DNA from: Acanthosepion esculentum
Taxonomy: Eukaryota > Mollusca > Cephalopoda > Sepiida > Sepiidae
DNA length: 64,000 nucleotides
Direction: 5' to 3'
NCBI GenBank assembly: GCA_964036315.1
Contig: OZ038500.1
Coordinates: forward strand, 63,291,749 to 63,355,748
Under the pieces are notes generated by a model. The model saw only the letters and a list, made by a program, of their open reading frames with translations, did not search any database and was not told the origin of the DNA. Numbering within the stretch: position 1 is the stretch's first letter; every line of letters starts with the position of its first letter. A program made the position numbers and the translations under genes. Positions 31,315-42,387 of this stretch are shown one piece after another.

Positions 31315-31610
31315 ACATTTATAATAATATGTTTAACGTTCTTTTTATAGATACAAGTATTTAAGCAAATGCTCTGTTTTATAATAAACAGTATTAAATA
31401 ACATTTATCGGCCTGAATGTCCGAGAAATTTTCTATGAAAATTTCTCGGACATTTTCTATGAAGATTTCTCGGACATTCAGGCCGGTAAATGTTATTTAA
31501 TACTGTTTATTATAAAACAGAGCATTTGCTTAAATACTTGTATCTATAAAAAGAACGTTAAACATATTATTATAAATGTCTTTAAATAAATTGTCGGACT
31601 ATGTCCAATT

Positions 31611-31612
<2 letters not shown>
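31308..31612. mobile_element. Palindromic dimer of the tRNA-bearing element end
   Basis: Two half-copies of the element at 13126-13538, facing each other: left arm 31308-31436 (minus sense) and right arm 31448-31590 (plus sense), each with the TAAATACTTGTATCTATAAA end and the CGGACATTCAGGCCGGTAAA junction. The tRNA-like centre is absent. Arms are nearly identical. Confidence 0.82.

Positions 31613-31661
<49 letters not shown>
31613..31661. repeat. (TA)n microsatellite
   Basis: TA tract. The following 31662-31997 shows nothing recognised. Confidence 0.95.
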
Positions 31662-31662
<1 letters not shown>

Positions 31663-31997
31663 TAAGATTAATGATGCAGAAAAGCATTTCTTTTAAACAA
31701 CAAATATTGCTTTTTCAACGGTTATTTTTTCTTTGTCATTGCACTTAATTGAGGATTGATGCTAATAATATAAATCGAACATTATACATTTAACGATTCA
31801 GGTCAAAATTCAGGTAATATTTGTGTATCGCTACGGATGTACTGATGCATTCGCAAGTGCATATACGCGCTAGTACGTCATCTAAGTGTGCATCCTAAGA
31901 ATGCAGGTTAAAAAGTACACCTCGCAAATGGCTGCTTCTGAGTGCGACTTATCACCTTATTTTGATTTTTATAGATAGAAATAAACACATTAAAACT

Positions 31998-32372
31998 GGC
32001 TTGACGCTGGCGATTTCAATCTGAAATATAACGTCTATTCTTCTTGAGTGTGTCGTGTCCCTTCAGGACGTAGGCGATCATGGCTTTCCGTAATTTCTTG
32101 TCCTTTGTACCACTTAATAGATTTTTTTTTGTTATTGCTCCTAAACCTTGTTCCGCTATCCATTTACTCAAATTCATTAGGTAGGTAAAAGCGTTGTTCT
32201 CCTCTGTCCTTCTTGCGTCCAATCTGTCCTGTGAGTATCAAAATTTCCAAACCCTCTTTCCTCATCATGGGATGAAGAAATTTCAACTGCCCCTTTCTGG
32301 TGTTAAGTCTAAGTCTCCTTTTTGTTGCCAATGTCTTTAGAACTTTGTCGCTGGTCACATGTTATGTCCATG
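31998..32372 (-). pseudogene. RTE-type LINE C-terminal fragment 1
   Basis: Minus-strand relic of the C-terminal part of an RTE-type polyprotein: RKGQLKFLHPMMRKEGLEIL, then LTGQIGRKKDRGEQRFYLPN, then LSKWIAEQGLGAITKKNLL and KLRKAMIAYVLKGHDT. The order matches the family pattern FLGHIMRKEGLENL, GKR.RGKQR, WM.EQGL and WRAMIA.VLKGHGT seen in the other copies here. Two frames are needed, so it carries a frameshift. Confidence 0.72.
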
Positions 32373-32374
32373 TT

Positions 32375-32650
32375 ATTAAATAACCCGAAAAAAGGTTGAT
32401 TGGCCGCAACAAACAAATCAATAAAACAATCTTTTTGCCATCGATATATCGTGTGAGTATCAAATTTTCCAAGTCCTCTTTTCTCATTATGAACTCCAGA
32501 AATTTCAACTGCCTTTTCATGATGTTAAGTTTAAATGTCTTTTTTGTTTCTATTTTCTCGATAACTTCGACGTTGCTCACATGTGGTATTCTCAGCATCC
32601 TTCTGTAGAACCACATATTTGTTGCTTCAAGTCTTTTCTTCATCTATGAG
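32375..32650 (-). pseudogene. RTE-type LINE C-terminal fragment 2
   Basis: Second copy directly upstream on the minus strand: MKKRLEATNMWFYRRMLRIP, HVSNVEVIEKIETKKTFKLN, RQLKFLEFIMRKEDLENLIL, ending KKIVLLICLLRPINLF. It overlaps in content with fragment 1, so these are two partial copies in tandem, not one gene. Confidence 0.74.
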
Positions 32651-32689
32651 GAGAGAACTTACTGATCTAGTTGACAATCTAGCAGTGCG

Positions 32690-33680
32690 CTTAAATTAAT
32701 GCAGTTGAGGTACCAAGGAGGAGAGCTCATTACAAAAATCAACATGAAAATATTGATAGAAAAGGTAGAGGGCAGCCACGTTACAGAGTTGGAAAAAGAC
32801 TGACGTCAAGGTGCCAGGTCAGGACCGATAATATTACAGACTCTTCTTTGGAGTTTTTGAGAATCTCAAGATATATAGTTGGAGCACCCGATCAGATATG
32901 TCAGCAATATTCAATGCACGAACGAATGGTAGATTTATGCAGACGCAAAATGAAGGCTACGTGTAAAATTGTCTTGCACGATACAGTGAACCAACCTTCC
33001 TCGCAGCAGACCTAGCAAATGATTCAATACAATTACTCCACTTCATGTCAGTGGAAAATGTGAGACCAAGAATTTCTCTCCCGGAGGTTAGCATCAGTCA
33101 TGCTGATGGAAGGCAGAAAAGGTTCTTTATGGCGATTAAAAGGTAACAGTTGGAGGTGTTATTTGCAAGCCATTTCTTGCACCAGTTAACAAATGATCGG
33201 AGGCTATTTTCGAAGGCAGTTGCCTGTTTTACTTTGTCGATTCAATCGGATTTATTATTAAGACAAAAGAAAATTGTTGTGCCATCATCATAAATATCTC
33301 TCTGGTAACAAAAGTTCGTTGATGAAGATAAGAAACAAAATACATCCAAGTTTAGAGCCTGCATTAATCTGAAAGGATTTCGAAGCATGGTCGTTCAACA
33401 GGAATTTATTTACACGATTAGTTAAGAACAATTGGATTAAGTCAAATATTCGGCCAGAGACACCATAGTCCTTGAATTTGTGAAGAAGGCCAGTATGTCG
33501 AACCCTGCCCTCGGGATATCTAAAGCAAGAAGCCTCGCTATTTTTATCTAAAGATTTCTAGACAGATTCTTTAATAAATGTTAACATATCGGTGATTGGC
33601 CTAGAGAAACGGAATCCATCTTGTTTATCTGAAAGAAGCTCGTGTAAGTATTAGAATTTTCGTATGGCAATATTGTGAAT
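32690..33680 (-). pseudogene. Jockey/CR1-type LINE reverse transcriptase relic
   Basis: Minus strand. Best block near 33350-33510: GLLHKFKDYGVSGRIFDLIQ, LFLTNRVNKFLLNDHASKSF, then INAGSKLGCILFLIFINELL, the region spanning fingers and palm that normally reads VPQGSVLGP. Other pieces in shifted frames cover the rest of RT to about 32.7 kb. Multiple stops. Same LINE class as at 46.6, 52.9 and 60.5 kb, judged from layout and sequence type. Confidence 0.65.
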
Positions 33681-34290
33681 TAAAGAACGACAAAAACGTA
33701 CATTCAAAATGAATTACTGAAAATACATGCATAATTGAAAAATAAAGGCCAAATAAAATGCGTTAAAAAGAGATTGATTTTTAGAAATATGTTCGCTGTC
33801 TTGAAAAATTTAACGGCTCACACCGGGTCACCCTGATAACTATTTGAGAAAAATGAAATTATATTCATCTGAAGAAGTCGTGTTTATAAAAGTAACGAAA
33901 AACATTTCCACTACTCGATGAAAATATAATCACGACAATTAAAGTTAATGAAAGAAAAAATGTTTCGAAAAAAAAATCAGTGAAAATATAAAAAAAGGAA
34001 AAAATAATTAAAAATATTTCCATTAACCTCCGAGCCACTAAAGTCTTGAAAAACAAATTTGCAGATTTCTGTTTACGACTATGAGGTATGTACAAAAGTT
34101 TCTCGTGATCTATTTGAAAAGAAAAAAGAACGCTAGTTGTATATGCGGTTGAAAAACGCTTTTTTATTTGAAAATTTTGAATACCTGTAAATATTTTCTT
34201 CCCAATCAGCTGCAAAATACAATCCATTTTTACTTTTGATCATAGTCATTTTTACGCTCTTTGTATTGTGATGTTTTCAAATAAGAGTAG
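33681..34290. other. AT-rich spacer with unrecognised ORF
   Basis: A 120-codon ORF on the minus strand (33865-34227) is low-complexity and Phe/Ile-rich; no domain recognised. Confidence 0.4.
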
Positions 34291-34295
34291 TCGAT

Positions 34296-34570
34296 TATTT
34301 GCACTAGTTACATTCGGACTCTTATCCTAATATTTGTTAATATTATCACAACGTTTTGGCCGCTGTGCCTTCTGGCCTTCATCTGCTGTATATCAATCTG
34401 GGTAACCTACATCCAAAGAAATAGTCAAGACCAGATCGATATAAATCTGATGAAGCCCGAAGAGTTAAAAAACGGCCGAAACGTTGTGATAACAACAAAG
34501 ACGAGGACAATAGTACGAATGTAAATAGTGTAAATAATGATAACTCCTCATGCCAGAAATTCAGACAGAA
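34296..34570. mobile_element. G1 family, inverted pair with intact CTGATGA box
   Basis: Minus-sense tail fragment 34296-34390 followed by a plus-sense copy 34437-34570. The plus copy reads CTGATGAAGCCCG (34448-34460), a loop, GGCCGAAACGTTGTGATAAC, with GCC/GGC pairing and GAAA. The GTTGT/ACAAC helix can form stem III, but the expected U-H cleavage triplet is replaced by CAAAG. The tail has ACAAAGACGAGGACAATAG. Confidence 0.6.
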
Positions 34571-35403
34571 AAAAAGGACATATGACCCACTTGACCCAAA
34601 AAGGTTGCGAGGTCAATTCTTGGCTAAAGTAGAGGTGAACAAAAAAATGGAGAGTTGAGTTAAAGCGAGATAACAGATACTGAGACATCCGGAAGTGGCA
34701 TGGCATGTGGAACAAGAAAACTCTACCCCGGTGATCGAAATTCCAATTGTGACACTATTGGAAAGACGCTAGTAAACTGAAAAAATAAAAAATAAAAAAA
34801 CAGAAAAACCTAATTTCCGATAGACTGAAGACATACCGATGACCAGACGAAGGAAAATGAAAGAAAAGAATTTTTTTTTTAATTGAAAAAAAACAAACAA
34901 ACAAAAAAGGACAGAAAAAACACTAATTTTCGATTGACTGAAGATATACTGATGACTAGACTAGAGAAAATAGAAAAAAGAATGGGAATTAACTTGTTTT
35001 TTTCTGCTGGAGATGTAAAACAAAGTGACCATCTCTGGTCTTGGTTAGGACTGAGATTAAGTGATGTCATATTCTTAGACCTACCGGAAAGAAATAGATA
35101 ATATTTCTACGACCATTGAGTGACGGAGAGGAAGACAGACCTCTGGCTGCGAATTCGGTTCATTGACTTTTAAAGACAGACAGGTTTGCAAAAGAAAACT
35201 TCCGGCTTTTCAAAGGTAAAGAATGGTAATTAAATTTTTCGAATGTCGAAACGCGATAAAACTTCCCAAATCAAGGGATTGTCCCCTTTTTATCACTTTT
35301 TGGCCAAAGGGTTGACGAGGGGGTAAAAATTATAAATCGCAGATGCGAAAACGACCACACACAAAAGAATTATGAGAAAGAATTTTGAACGACAATCAAA
35401 ATT
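34571..35403. repeat. Spacer with a diverged tandem duplication
   Basis: 34785-34860 and 34908-34985 are related (AGACTGAAGACATACCGATG against TGACTGAAGATATACTGATG). The rest shows nothing recognised. Confidence 0.45.
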
Positions 35404-35843
35404 TGGTCGTTTGTGCTAGACAATGCTAAGCCCTTGGGGACAGGTTTGATCAGGTGGCGAAGGAGAAGGCGGAAAACTCCCCCACCCCATCGAGCATTGA
35501 TGGTGAAAGGCACTCACACGAAGCAGGAAGGAGTCGGGTTTAATCAGGTGACCAAAAGTAGGAGATGGTCCAGGTAGAATTCCAAGGAGGGAGAAGGTGC
35601 TCCTCCATATTTGGGCATTTGCAGAGAGAGGCCTGATTGGTTGTTTGGGGAACGCTGACATTCCCAGAGCACAACATGCCCCGCCTTGCGCAGGGGTCCA
35701 TGAAAACAGAACGCTGAGTAGATGAGAGGAGGCATGGTAGATAGACTGCGGAGACGAGACTGAACGGAGAGACGAGAACCAGCGCTTCGCCTGATCTGAT
35801 GTGATTCGCCACCAGAAGTCTCGTTCAAAACCATAAGAACAGT
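35404..35843. other. GC-richer block with open frames, no recognised protein
   Basis: GC-richer than its surroundings, so several frames are open, up to 144 codons on the minus strand (35416-35850). The translations are Ser/Pro-rich with no domain I recognise. It lies immediately upstream of a possible LTR, so it could be an internal part of an LTR element. Confidence 0.35.
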
Positions 35844-36071
35844 GTGTCACGATAATTGGGAAGGGTCGATGGTTATTGCATGGAGAACATAGGTCTGCTT
35901 AAAGCATCAATAACTGTACCATCAACTTTGTATCAAGGAATTTTATATAAATACTTTTTTCTTTTACCCAACTTATTTTTTCTTTTGTGTGACTTTATTC
36001 TGACCGAACCAAACCAAGTCATCGCCTCCAGTCGACAATTCAGCCTAAGCCAGTCTTGCGATCAATTAACA
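35844..36071 (+). mobile_element. Possible solo LTR
   Basis: Begins TGTCACGATAATTGGG and ends CAATTAACA (5'-TG...CA-3'), about 228 bp, with a TATA-like TTTATATAAATAC at 35941. It is followed by GTGGGAGCGAGACAAGACTT, which could be a leader or primer-binding region. No second LTR or target duplication was found. Confidence 0.3.
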
Positions 36072-36164
36072 TAACGTGGGAGCGAGACAAGACTTGGGCT
36101 GAAGCGATCAACTCTACGATCAGCCGAGGACATCGAGCTTGAATACGGAGCGGCCGGGGTAGAC

Positions 36165-36275
36165 GTCATAAATCACTTGAAGAAGGCCGAAGCGTACAAC
36201 GTCGTAAATATGGCAAGGAAGATGAGGAAAATAATCCGAGCAATGTAAATAGTGTAAATAAAACAAGATTAGTCG
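36165..36275 (+). mobile_element. G1 family, copy h
   Basis: CACTTGAAGAAGGCCGAAGC, ACAACGTCGTAAATATGGC, AAGGAAGATGAGGAAAATAA and GTAAATAGTGTAAATA. The GAAA segment is deleted, so the hammerhead-like hairpin is broken. Confidence 0.6.
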
Positions 36276-36299
36276 ATATATTAAAAGAAATAAGGCTGG

Positions 36300-36740
36300 A
36301 TAGTGATTCGATCTATGAGCAATAACGGGTACTACTTCTGCTTACATTGAGGCAACCCGGCCTGGGTATGACGATAAACTATATCCGGAAGCAGTGTCTC
36401 TGATCGGGAAGTTTTCAGTAACGTGGAAACAACTCTAAATTGCTGTTGTTCCCAGGTTCACCCTGACCCGGGGTGGTAGCACCTGTTAGCTTTCCAGTTA
36501 TGGGCAAATAGTTACCCCACCCAAACTGGGGTGAAAACACTAGGAAAGCATAAAAATACATATTTATAGTAAAAATACATTTTTTATAGTAAAAATACGT
36601 GAAATGTATTTTCACAGTAAAAAGATTACCAGCAATATATTTTTGTAAAAAAAAATTAATAATGCTTTCTAAGAAAATTACATTTCTGCTTTAAATGTCC
36701 CAATAGGAGTGGATACGCCACTAAAAAAACATTAAAAAAT
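36300..36740 (+). mobile_element. F5 family copy with a single 30-bp unit
   Basis: GGGTATGACGATAAACTATA then TCCGGAAGCAGTGTC at 36364-36398 is one unit, followed by GTGGAAACAACTC, GGTAGCACCTGTTAGC, CCACCCAAACTGGGGTGAAA and an inverted end CTTTAAATGTCCCAATAGGA. It is the unexpanded form of the 26.9-28.9 kb element. Confidence 0.62.
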
Positions 36741-37389
36741 ATTGAGGCTGCAGAGTGGTGTTCGATCATGGCGCCCGGAAAATCGATTGCTCTATTGTCA
36801 CACCGATTTTGCGAAACTGCCAGACTAATTCGCTGTGTGCAGCATAACGTCACTATAAGTTTTTCTAACAGTTGTTGATGCTGTAAAGATAAGACATACG
36901 GATAATTCGCAGGTCAGCAGTGTATTATTTGTTATTGCGTGACTTCTGTTGATCGGAAAAACGGATAATCCGCTAATTAATTGATAGTAGTGTCCAGGAA
37001 AATCAGTAGTATACTGTCGGCTTTGTTCAGTTATCCGTCTAGGAAAAGTCACTCTGATATAAAACCTGCAACATCTACTGCATCCAATGGTAAAGACTTG
37101 TTCTTCCTTTTGGATTCGAATTCGAATAATAGCATTAGTAGCCTACAAGGTTTTTCATCACTTTAAAATGCCCGAAGAACAGGAATTGGTTTCTAAAAGT
37201 AACATCAGAAGAAGATATGTATTTCAAACGCCGAATAGTAACTGAAAAAGTCATTGGAAATGAATGAAAATTAAGTTCTGAAGAGTGTAAATTCCAGACC
37301 GATGTACAATGCCACACTCTGCGCTAATACTATATGGTTATACTCAGTAATGGGAAGACGGACGTTATGGTAACTAACGAGAAGGTAAT
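36741..37389. other. Spacer, nothing recognised
   Basis: Short ORFs only, none recognised. Confidence 0.4.
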
Positions 37390-37660
37390 AATTTACATTA
37401 TTTATATTCTAACTTATATACTCATCGTTTTTGTTATTATCACAACATTTCAGCCATTTTCCTTTCGCTCTTCTTCAGGTGTCTCTCGATCCGAATAACC
37501 TTTAGGGAGTTCCAACTGAATACTTTATCTTAATTAGGTAGATTATGCACCTTCCGATGTCTAAGGATATCTCGTCTTGTTCTTCTTCAGTCCTGCTCAG
37601 TTACTGCTAACACTGTTTCTACTGAGAGCCAGAGATTTAACTCACAATTGCTATACAACT
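37390..37660 (-). mobile_element. G1 family, copy i
   Basis: On the minus strand: CACCTGAAGAAGAGCG, AATGGCTGAAATGTTGTGAT, ACAAAAACGATGAG, then TATAAATAATGTAAATT. GAAA is preserved with a changed stem. A B-box-like GTTAAATCTCTGG and head remnants lie at its right. Confidence 0.5.
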
Positions 37661-38195
37661 AAATTCACGAACCAGTTCTTTAATCATCTAATCTATTGTT
37701 CCGTGGAATCTTTAATCCAGGAGGCTATTGTAAATTTAAAAAAAGGTATTCGGTTAGAACAAAATTACGTAGCATTTATTCAATAAGTTTGAACACGTTA
37801 TTTCGTTTCACACGTCACTTAAATTTAGGCTATATAGATTATATGTAAATATTTTGAAAGGTGACATATCGACATGTCTTTCTATATTTTTCGGGTGTGG
37901 ATTGTGGCTGTTAAATGACGTCTGCCAGAAATACTGGTAATGTCTGAACTATATATAGAGATGATTTCAGAAATTTCATTCAGTAGAGAAGAGCACCGAA
38001 AATAAACTAAGAGGAAAACCAAATTCAGTCCTAAAAAATATGATCAATGCATTACTTAGACAAAATATGAACACAGCCAACTCATACTTCGACGGAACTG
38101 AATAAATGCATGAAAAATTACAAAAGAAAAAAAATCCAAGACGAGTGAATAAAGATAGCCTAATTGTGCTTTTATGATAATTCACGTCTTCACAC
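37661..38195. other. AT-rich spacer, nothing recognised
   Basis: Two short ORFs, none recognised. Confidence 0.4.
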
Positions 38196-38470
38196 TTCAC
38201 GGGTTACCGGGGAAGAAGTTGCACAGCGTTGGCTATGAGATTATGGGGCATCGACTTTATTCACCAAACATCTCTCCCACAGATTATCACTTATTTAAAG
38301 ACAGTCATTTTTCCATCACGATAAAAGATTATCTTATAGTGAAGAAATAGTCAAAACATTTGAAGAGTTTATTAAAGCAAAAGACGATGTGTTTTTTTAT
38401 AATTAGGAAACAGGTTAGAATGTGTTGGAAGAAAACGTAGTACAAAAATGTATATTATTTTGATAAAATG
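38196..38470 (+). pseudogene. Mariner transposase C-terminal fragment
   Basis: In one frame: VGYEIMGHRLYSPNISPTDY followed by HLFKDSHFS, matching the mariner C-terminal motif HPPYSPDLSPTDYHFF with the third catalytic Asp in TDY. Further on, a diverged end (MCFFI, MCWKK) precedes YFDKMK. No N-terminal part and no inverted repeats are seen. A different mariner group from elements A to D. Confidence 0.7.
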
Positions 38471-39069
38471 AAAGTGCATTTTATTTGAATTAAAATATTA
38501 TTTAGAATAAATTCAAACATTAATTATTATATAGGATAAATTGATATATATTTACTGTTAACATAATACAATTGATCCGCAGTAAAGAATTCCCGAGAAA
38601 AAAAACTACTAAGATATATCACTCTGTTAATTGAGCTATCTACTTAGTTCATGTCATATTAACTGAAAAACACTTATAATAAAAAATTCGTGGATTTACC
38701 AAATTACAAAATTCAAAAAATTCTCACTTGTAATATTTGAACTTTAGCGTTGCGATTTGCACGCTCCAACACTACATAGCCGTTAATAAATAGCTCATTC
38801 TTAAAAAACATCTTTCGTTCGGAAAAACATTTATTTCGTCTTCCAGTTTGTATTCTAAAGGAAAAAATACAGCTTTAAGATGAATGCGTGAAGCATTTGA
38901 AAGTACTAGCTGAATTAAAAAATACACCAGATCCATTTCATACATAAGGATCTCATCATTCAGTGGATTATTAGTAGTATAATGCTTATAATTATGTCTA
39001 CTAGCGAAGGGATTTCGCCAATAATTGCATTAATATTGCTAATTGATTCAAGGTATGATTAACTCTTTG

Positions 39070-39072
<3 letters not shown>
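38471..39072. other. AT-rich spacer, nothing recognised
   Basis: No ORF or repeat match supported. Confidence 0.45.
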
Positions 39073-39122
<50 letters not shown>

Positions 39123-39165
39123 CATGCATATATATATACATATATATCTATAATATATATATATA
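39073..39165. repeat. (TA)n microsatellite with ATGTATGTACATGCAT interruptions
   Basis: TA tract, then interrupted TA words. Confidence 0.93.
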
Positions 39166-39177
39166 TCAAAAGTAGAA

Positions 39178-39335
39178 ATTAAACCATACGTGGCTAAGAC
39201 AATAGCCGAAAGCGCTTGGACATACAGAATATTCAGACAATTTTTACATATTTTACGTCCATAATACTATCACAAGAAAAATTAAACATAAAACGTAACC
39301 TCAGTACCTTGTCAGACGTTAAAGAAACTTGTGTG

Positions 39336-39337
<2 letters not shown>
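39178..39337 (+). mobile_element. PLE-type 3' tail (family F2), copy 2
   Basis: TGGCTAAGACAATAGCCGAA followed by AGCGCTTGGAC, then AATTTTTACATATTTTACG, AAGAAAAATTAAACAT and ACCTTGTCAGACGT, the F2 landmarks, ending at (TA)n. GGCTA/TAGCC is a perfect 5-bp stem with GAAA directly 3'. Confidence 0.6.

Positions 39338-39389
<52 letters not shown>
39338..39389. repeat. (TA)n microsatellite
   Basis: TA tract. Confidence 0.95.
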
Positions 39390-39392
<3 letters not shown>

Positions 39393-40028
39393 GAAATATA
39401 GTCTTAAAGTGTGCTATATTTATGGGATAAAGTGCTCAATATCAGAGATAGAGCGTGTGTAAATATAAAAGTGAACATAGAAGTCAACACTTAGAGGCGA
39501 CAGAACTGTTCCCACCTAAATAGTAGACAGAACAAACCACAACATTCAACCCCAAAATTCAACAAATAGCTTTAATCAATGACAAATAAACAAATATATA
39601 AGATAAAAAATAAAAATGAAAAATAAATAAAAACAAACAAAACGATTTGACCCAAATAAATAAGCAAATAAACGACTTCCGGTAAATGACCGCCATAATA
39701 GACTACCAACAATAAGCTATATGAACAAATTTTTACTACGTTAATAAAAAACACCGATCAAAACAAAAAATAAATAAATAAATATATAAGATAAAAAAAA
39801 CAAAAAAAAACAAAACAAAAAAAACAAGCAAAATAATTTGACATAAATAATTAAATAAACAAATAAGCGACTTCCGGTAAAAGTAACCGCCAAAAAAATA
39901 GATTACCTACAATGCACCACTGACCCTTATATATAAATAGCCGAGAAAAATAACAGCACTAGTTGCCTGACGATTGCACTAGCATGAAACAGACTGTCGC
40001 CTCTAAGTGTTGACTTCTATGTTCACTT

Positions 40029-40031
<3 letters not shown>
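39390..40031 (+). mobile_element. (TA)n-bounded element with inverted ends and hammerhead
   Basis: Carries AGTGCTCAATATCAGAGATAGAGC at 39431-39454. A perfect 33-bp inverted repeat lies at 39471-39503 and 39994-40026 (GTGAACATAGAAGTCAACAC start). Between them two diverged copies of a segment ending AACGACTTCCGGTAAATGAC and AGCGACTTCCGGTAAAAGTA are in tandem (about 39640-39720 and 39835-39915). The right part contains a hammerhead ribozyme core. Confidence 0.65.
39951..40012 (+). ncRNA. Candidate type I hammerhead ribozyme
   Basis: Self-cleaving RNA motif in transposon-derived RNA. Core CTGACGA at 39967-39973 fits CUGANGA; stem II TGC/GCA with loop ACTA; GAAA at 39986-39989; stem III ACA/UGU with loop GAC; cleavage predicted after C39998 in GUC. 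Stem I pairs GC (39965-39966) with GC (39999-40000) and, past a 2 by 2 internal loop, CACUAG with CUAAGUG with one bulged A. All core bases are canonical. The very short stem III is typical of PLE and retrozyme hammerheads. Stem II is weak because of a U-U mismatch. Confidence 0.6.

Positions 40032-40094
<63 letters not shown>
40032..40094. repeat. (TA)n microsatellite
   Basis: TA tract starting 6 bases after the 33-bp inverted repeat. Confidence 0.96.
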
Positions 40095-40098
<4 letters not shown>

Positions 40099-40489
40099 AA
40101 TGGAATGGATTTTTTATATTTATATTTTATATTTTTATTACATAAACATTATTTTTAGTGGATTCTCGTAATTGAGTAGACTTTCCGTTTTTTTAATTTT
40201 TATTTTTTTATTAAACTGTAAATTTATTCATTTTCGTCGACCGGTATGAATAATCGAGAAATCTGCGTTCACCTAGGAGGAACCGTCATATATCTGACGT
40301 ACTTTGACATCTCGTCTACGGAGTAGGTTCATGGTCAAGCAGATATGTTTATTTCGAGTGTCAGAGAAAAATTGTTTTTTAAGGCACTATTCCCATTTTG
40401 CTTAAATATACTGCTTAATAAATAAACGGAGCGTCAAGTGCGAGTATCCATCAAAAATAACGTTTAAGTAATAATAATAATAATGATAA

Positions 40490-40495
<6 letters not shown>
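40095..40495. other. AT-rich spacer, nothing recognised
   Basis: No supported feature. Confidence 0.4.
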
Positions 40496-40549
<54 letters not shown>

Positions 40550-40622
40550 AAAATTTCTCAAAGTTAACTTTTAGAGAAGACAATATTTATAAATAAATGA
40601 CAATAATAATTTTCTTATTGTC

Positions 40623-40689
<67 letters not shown>

Positions 40690-40881
40690 TGATAAAGTTA
40701 CTTAACTGAAAATATCAATTATTGATGTTGTTTCCGAGACTTCGAAGTTTCTTGGAATTGTCAATTCTTAAAGGGATCTGTTGTTTCAATAAGTTTATTT
40801 CTAATCTTTTTTATTTTTTTCCAATTTTTTCACGTTTATTTAATTCGTTGTGTACACGTGGACATTCATGAGTTTTATGTT

Positions 40882-40942
<61 letters not shown>
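40496..40942. repeat. Three (TA)n tracts around two short inserts
   Basis: TA tracts at 40496-40542, 40627-40686 and 40884-40942. The first insert (40543-40626) ends in a hairpin ATGACAATAATAATTTTC/TTATTGTCAT. The second insert (40687-40883) is not recognised. The pattern of short inserts in (TA)n repeats throughout the window. Confidence 0.85.
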
Positions 40943-40945
<3 letters not shown>

Positions 40946-41111
40946 GTGAAAACGGAGACTTTAGAAACTCATGGTAATATTTTATTTCGCAAAACCGATA
41001 CTTCGTCACATCAAATCAAAATCAGTAACTGTATAACAACGAATGTCGACAGTCTGGTTCATACGTGAAAGCAATTTTGACGCTATTACTATCAGACAGT
41101 AATAGTTGATA

Positions 41112-41308
41112 TTTCAGGGACGCATAATGAGAAAAGAAGACCTGGTTAATTTGAAACTCACAAGTCTTATGGAAAGCAAGAGAGGCAGGGGGAACCTGCG
41201 AGTAACCTACCCATGAAGCTTGTGTAAATGGATGGCAGAACAGGGCGTGGGACGGATACTGATAAGACGAACTTTACTAAGAGTTACAAACGATAGGAAT
41301 TTTGGGTG
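41112..41308 (+). pseudogene. RTE-type LINE C-terminal fragment 3
   Basis: FQGRIMRKEDLVNLKLTSLM, ESKRGRGNLRVTYP, stop, then SLCKWMAEQGVGRILIRRTL and LRVTNDRNFG. Same family as 31998-32650 and 46436-46572. One in-frame TGA and no upstream RT. Confidence 0.75.
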
Positions 41309-41864
41309 AGCTATAATCACTCAAGAATTCTTTTTTTTCACTTATGACAGGTTTTCTATTCTGAAGTGGAAGGATCTAATTTTCTGTCGCTTTGGTTCTT
41401 TTTATTCGAATGGAATGGTACATCTTTTCTGTAGAGTTCGAAAGCTTTTTTTTATTTTTAAATATTCCCCAATTGACGTTTTCTATTGTGATGCCTTGAG
41501 AGTCTAAACGGCGCCGCCAAGGAAACCTTTCGGTCTGAACGAAGAGCCTAAGGGAAGTCCTGTAGACTCAATGATGTGTGGTTCGAATGACGACTCAAAT
41601 TATTCACCCATTTGGGAAAGGCGCCCGGGTTTGCAGCGACTGCAGAACAGGAAGAATGAATGACGAAAATTTAATCTGCGAGGAAATAAGTTGACACTTC
41701 ACCGTTGCAATACTGTGAGGCGTGCACAAAATGTCGACTTCCACATGTTTTAAAAGGGAAAAATGGCGAGAAAAGAATAAGTATTTAGTTAATCTAATAT
41801 ATATGCATATTTCACACCGGTATCACATTCGAGCACTATTTTATTAACACTAGAACTCAATTTG

Positions 41865-41867
<3 letters not shown>
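41309..41867. other. Spacer with a SINE-like stretch
   Basis: At about 41565-41635, GTGTGGTTCGAATGACGACT followed by TTCACCCATTTGGGAAAGGC resembles the B box and TTGGGAAAGG segment of the SINEs at 45.5 and 58.1 kb. Otherwise nothing is seen. Confidence 0.35.

Positions 41868-41932
<65 letters not shown>
41868..41932. repeat. (TA)n microsatellite
   Basis: TA tract before tRNA-bearing element copy 3. Confidence 0.96.
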
Positions 41933-42336
<404 letters not shown>

Positions 42337-42387
42337 TGAATAAATAAATAAATAAATAAATAAATGAATAAATAAAAAAAAACAAAA

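Noticed and set aside
31998..32650. One continuous RTE protein
   Set aside because: The two fragments repeat the same conserved blocks (QLKFL, MRKE, ENLIL), so they are two partial copies.
35416..35850. 144-codon ORF on the minus strand
   Set aside because: Open because the block is GC-rich; no domain, no codon signal and overlapping open frames of similar quality.
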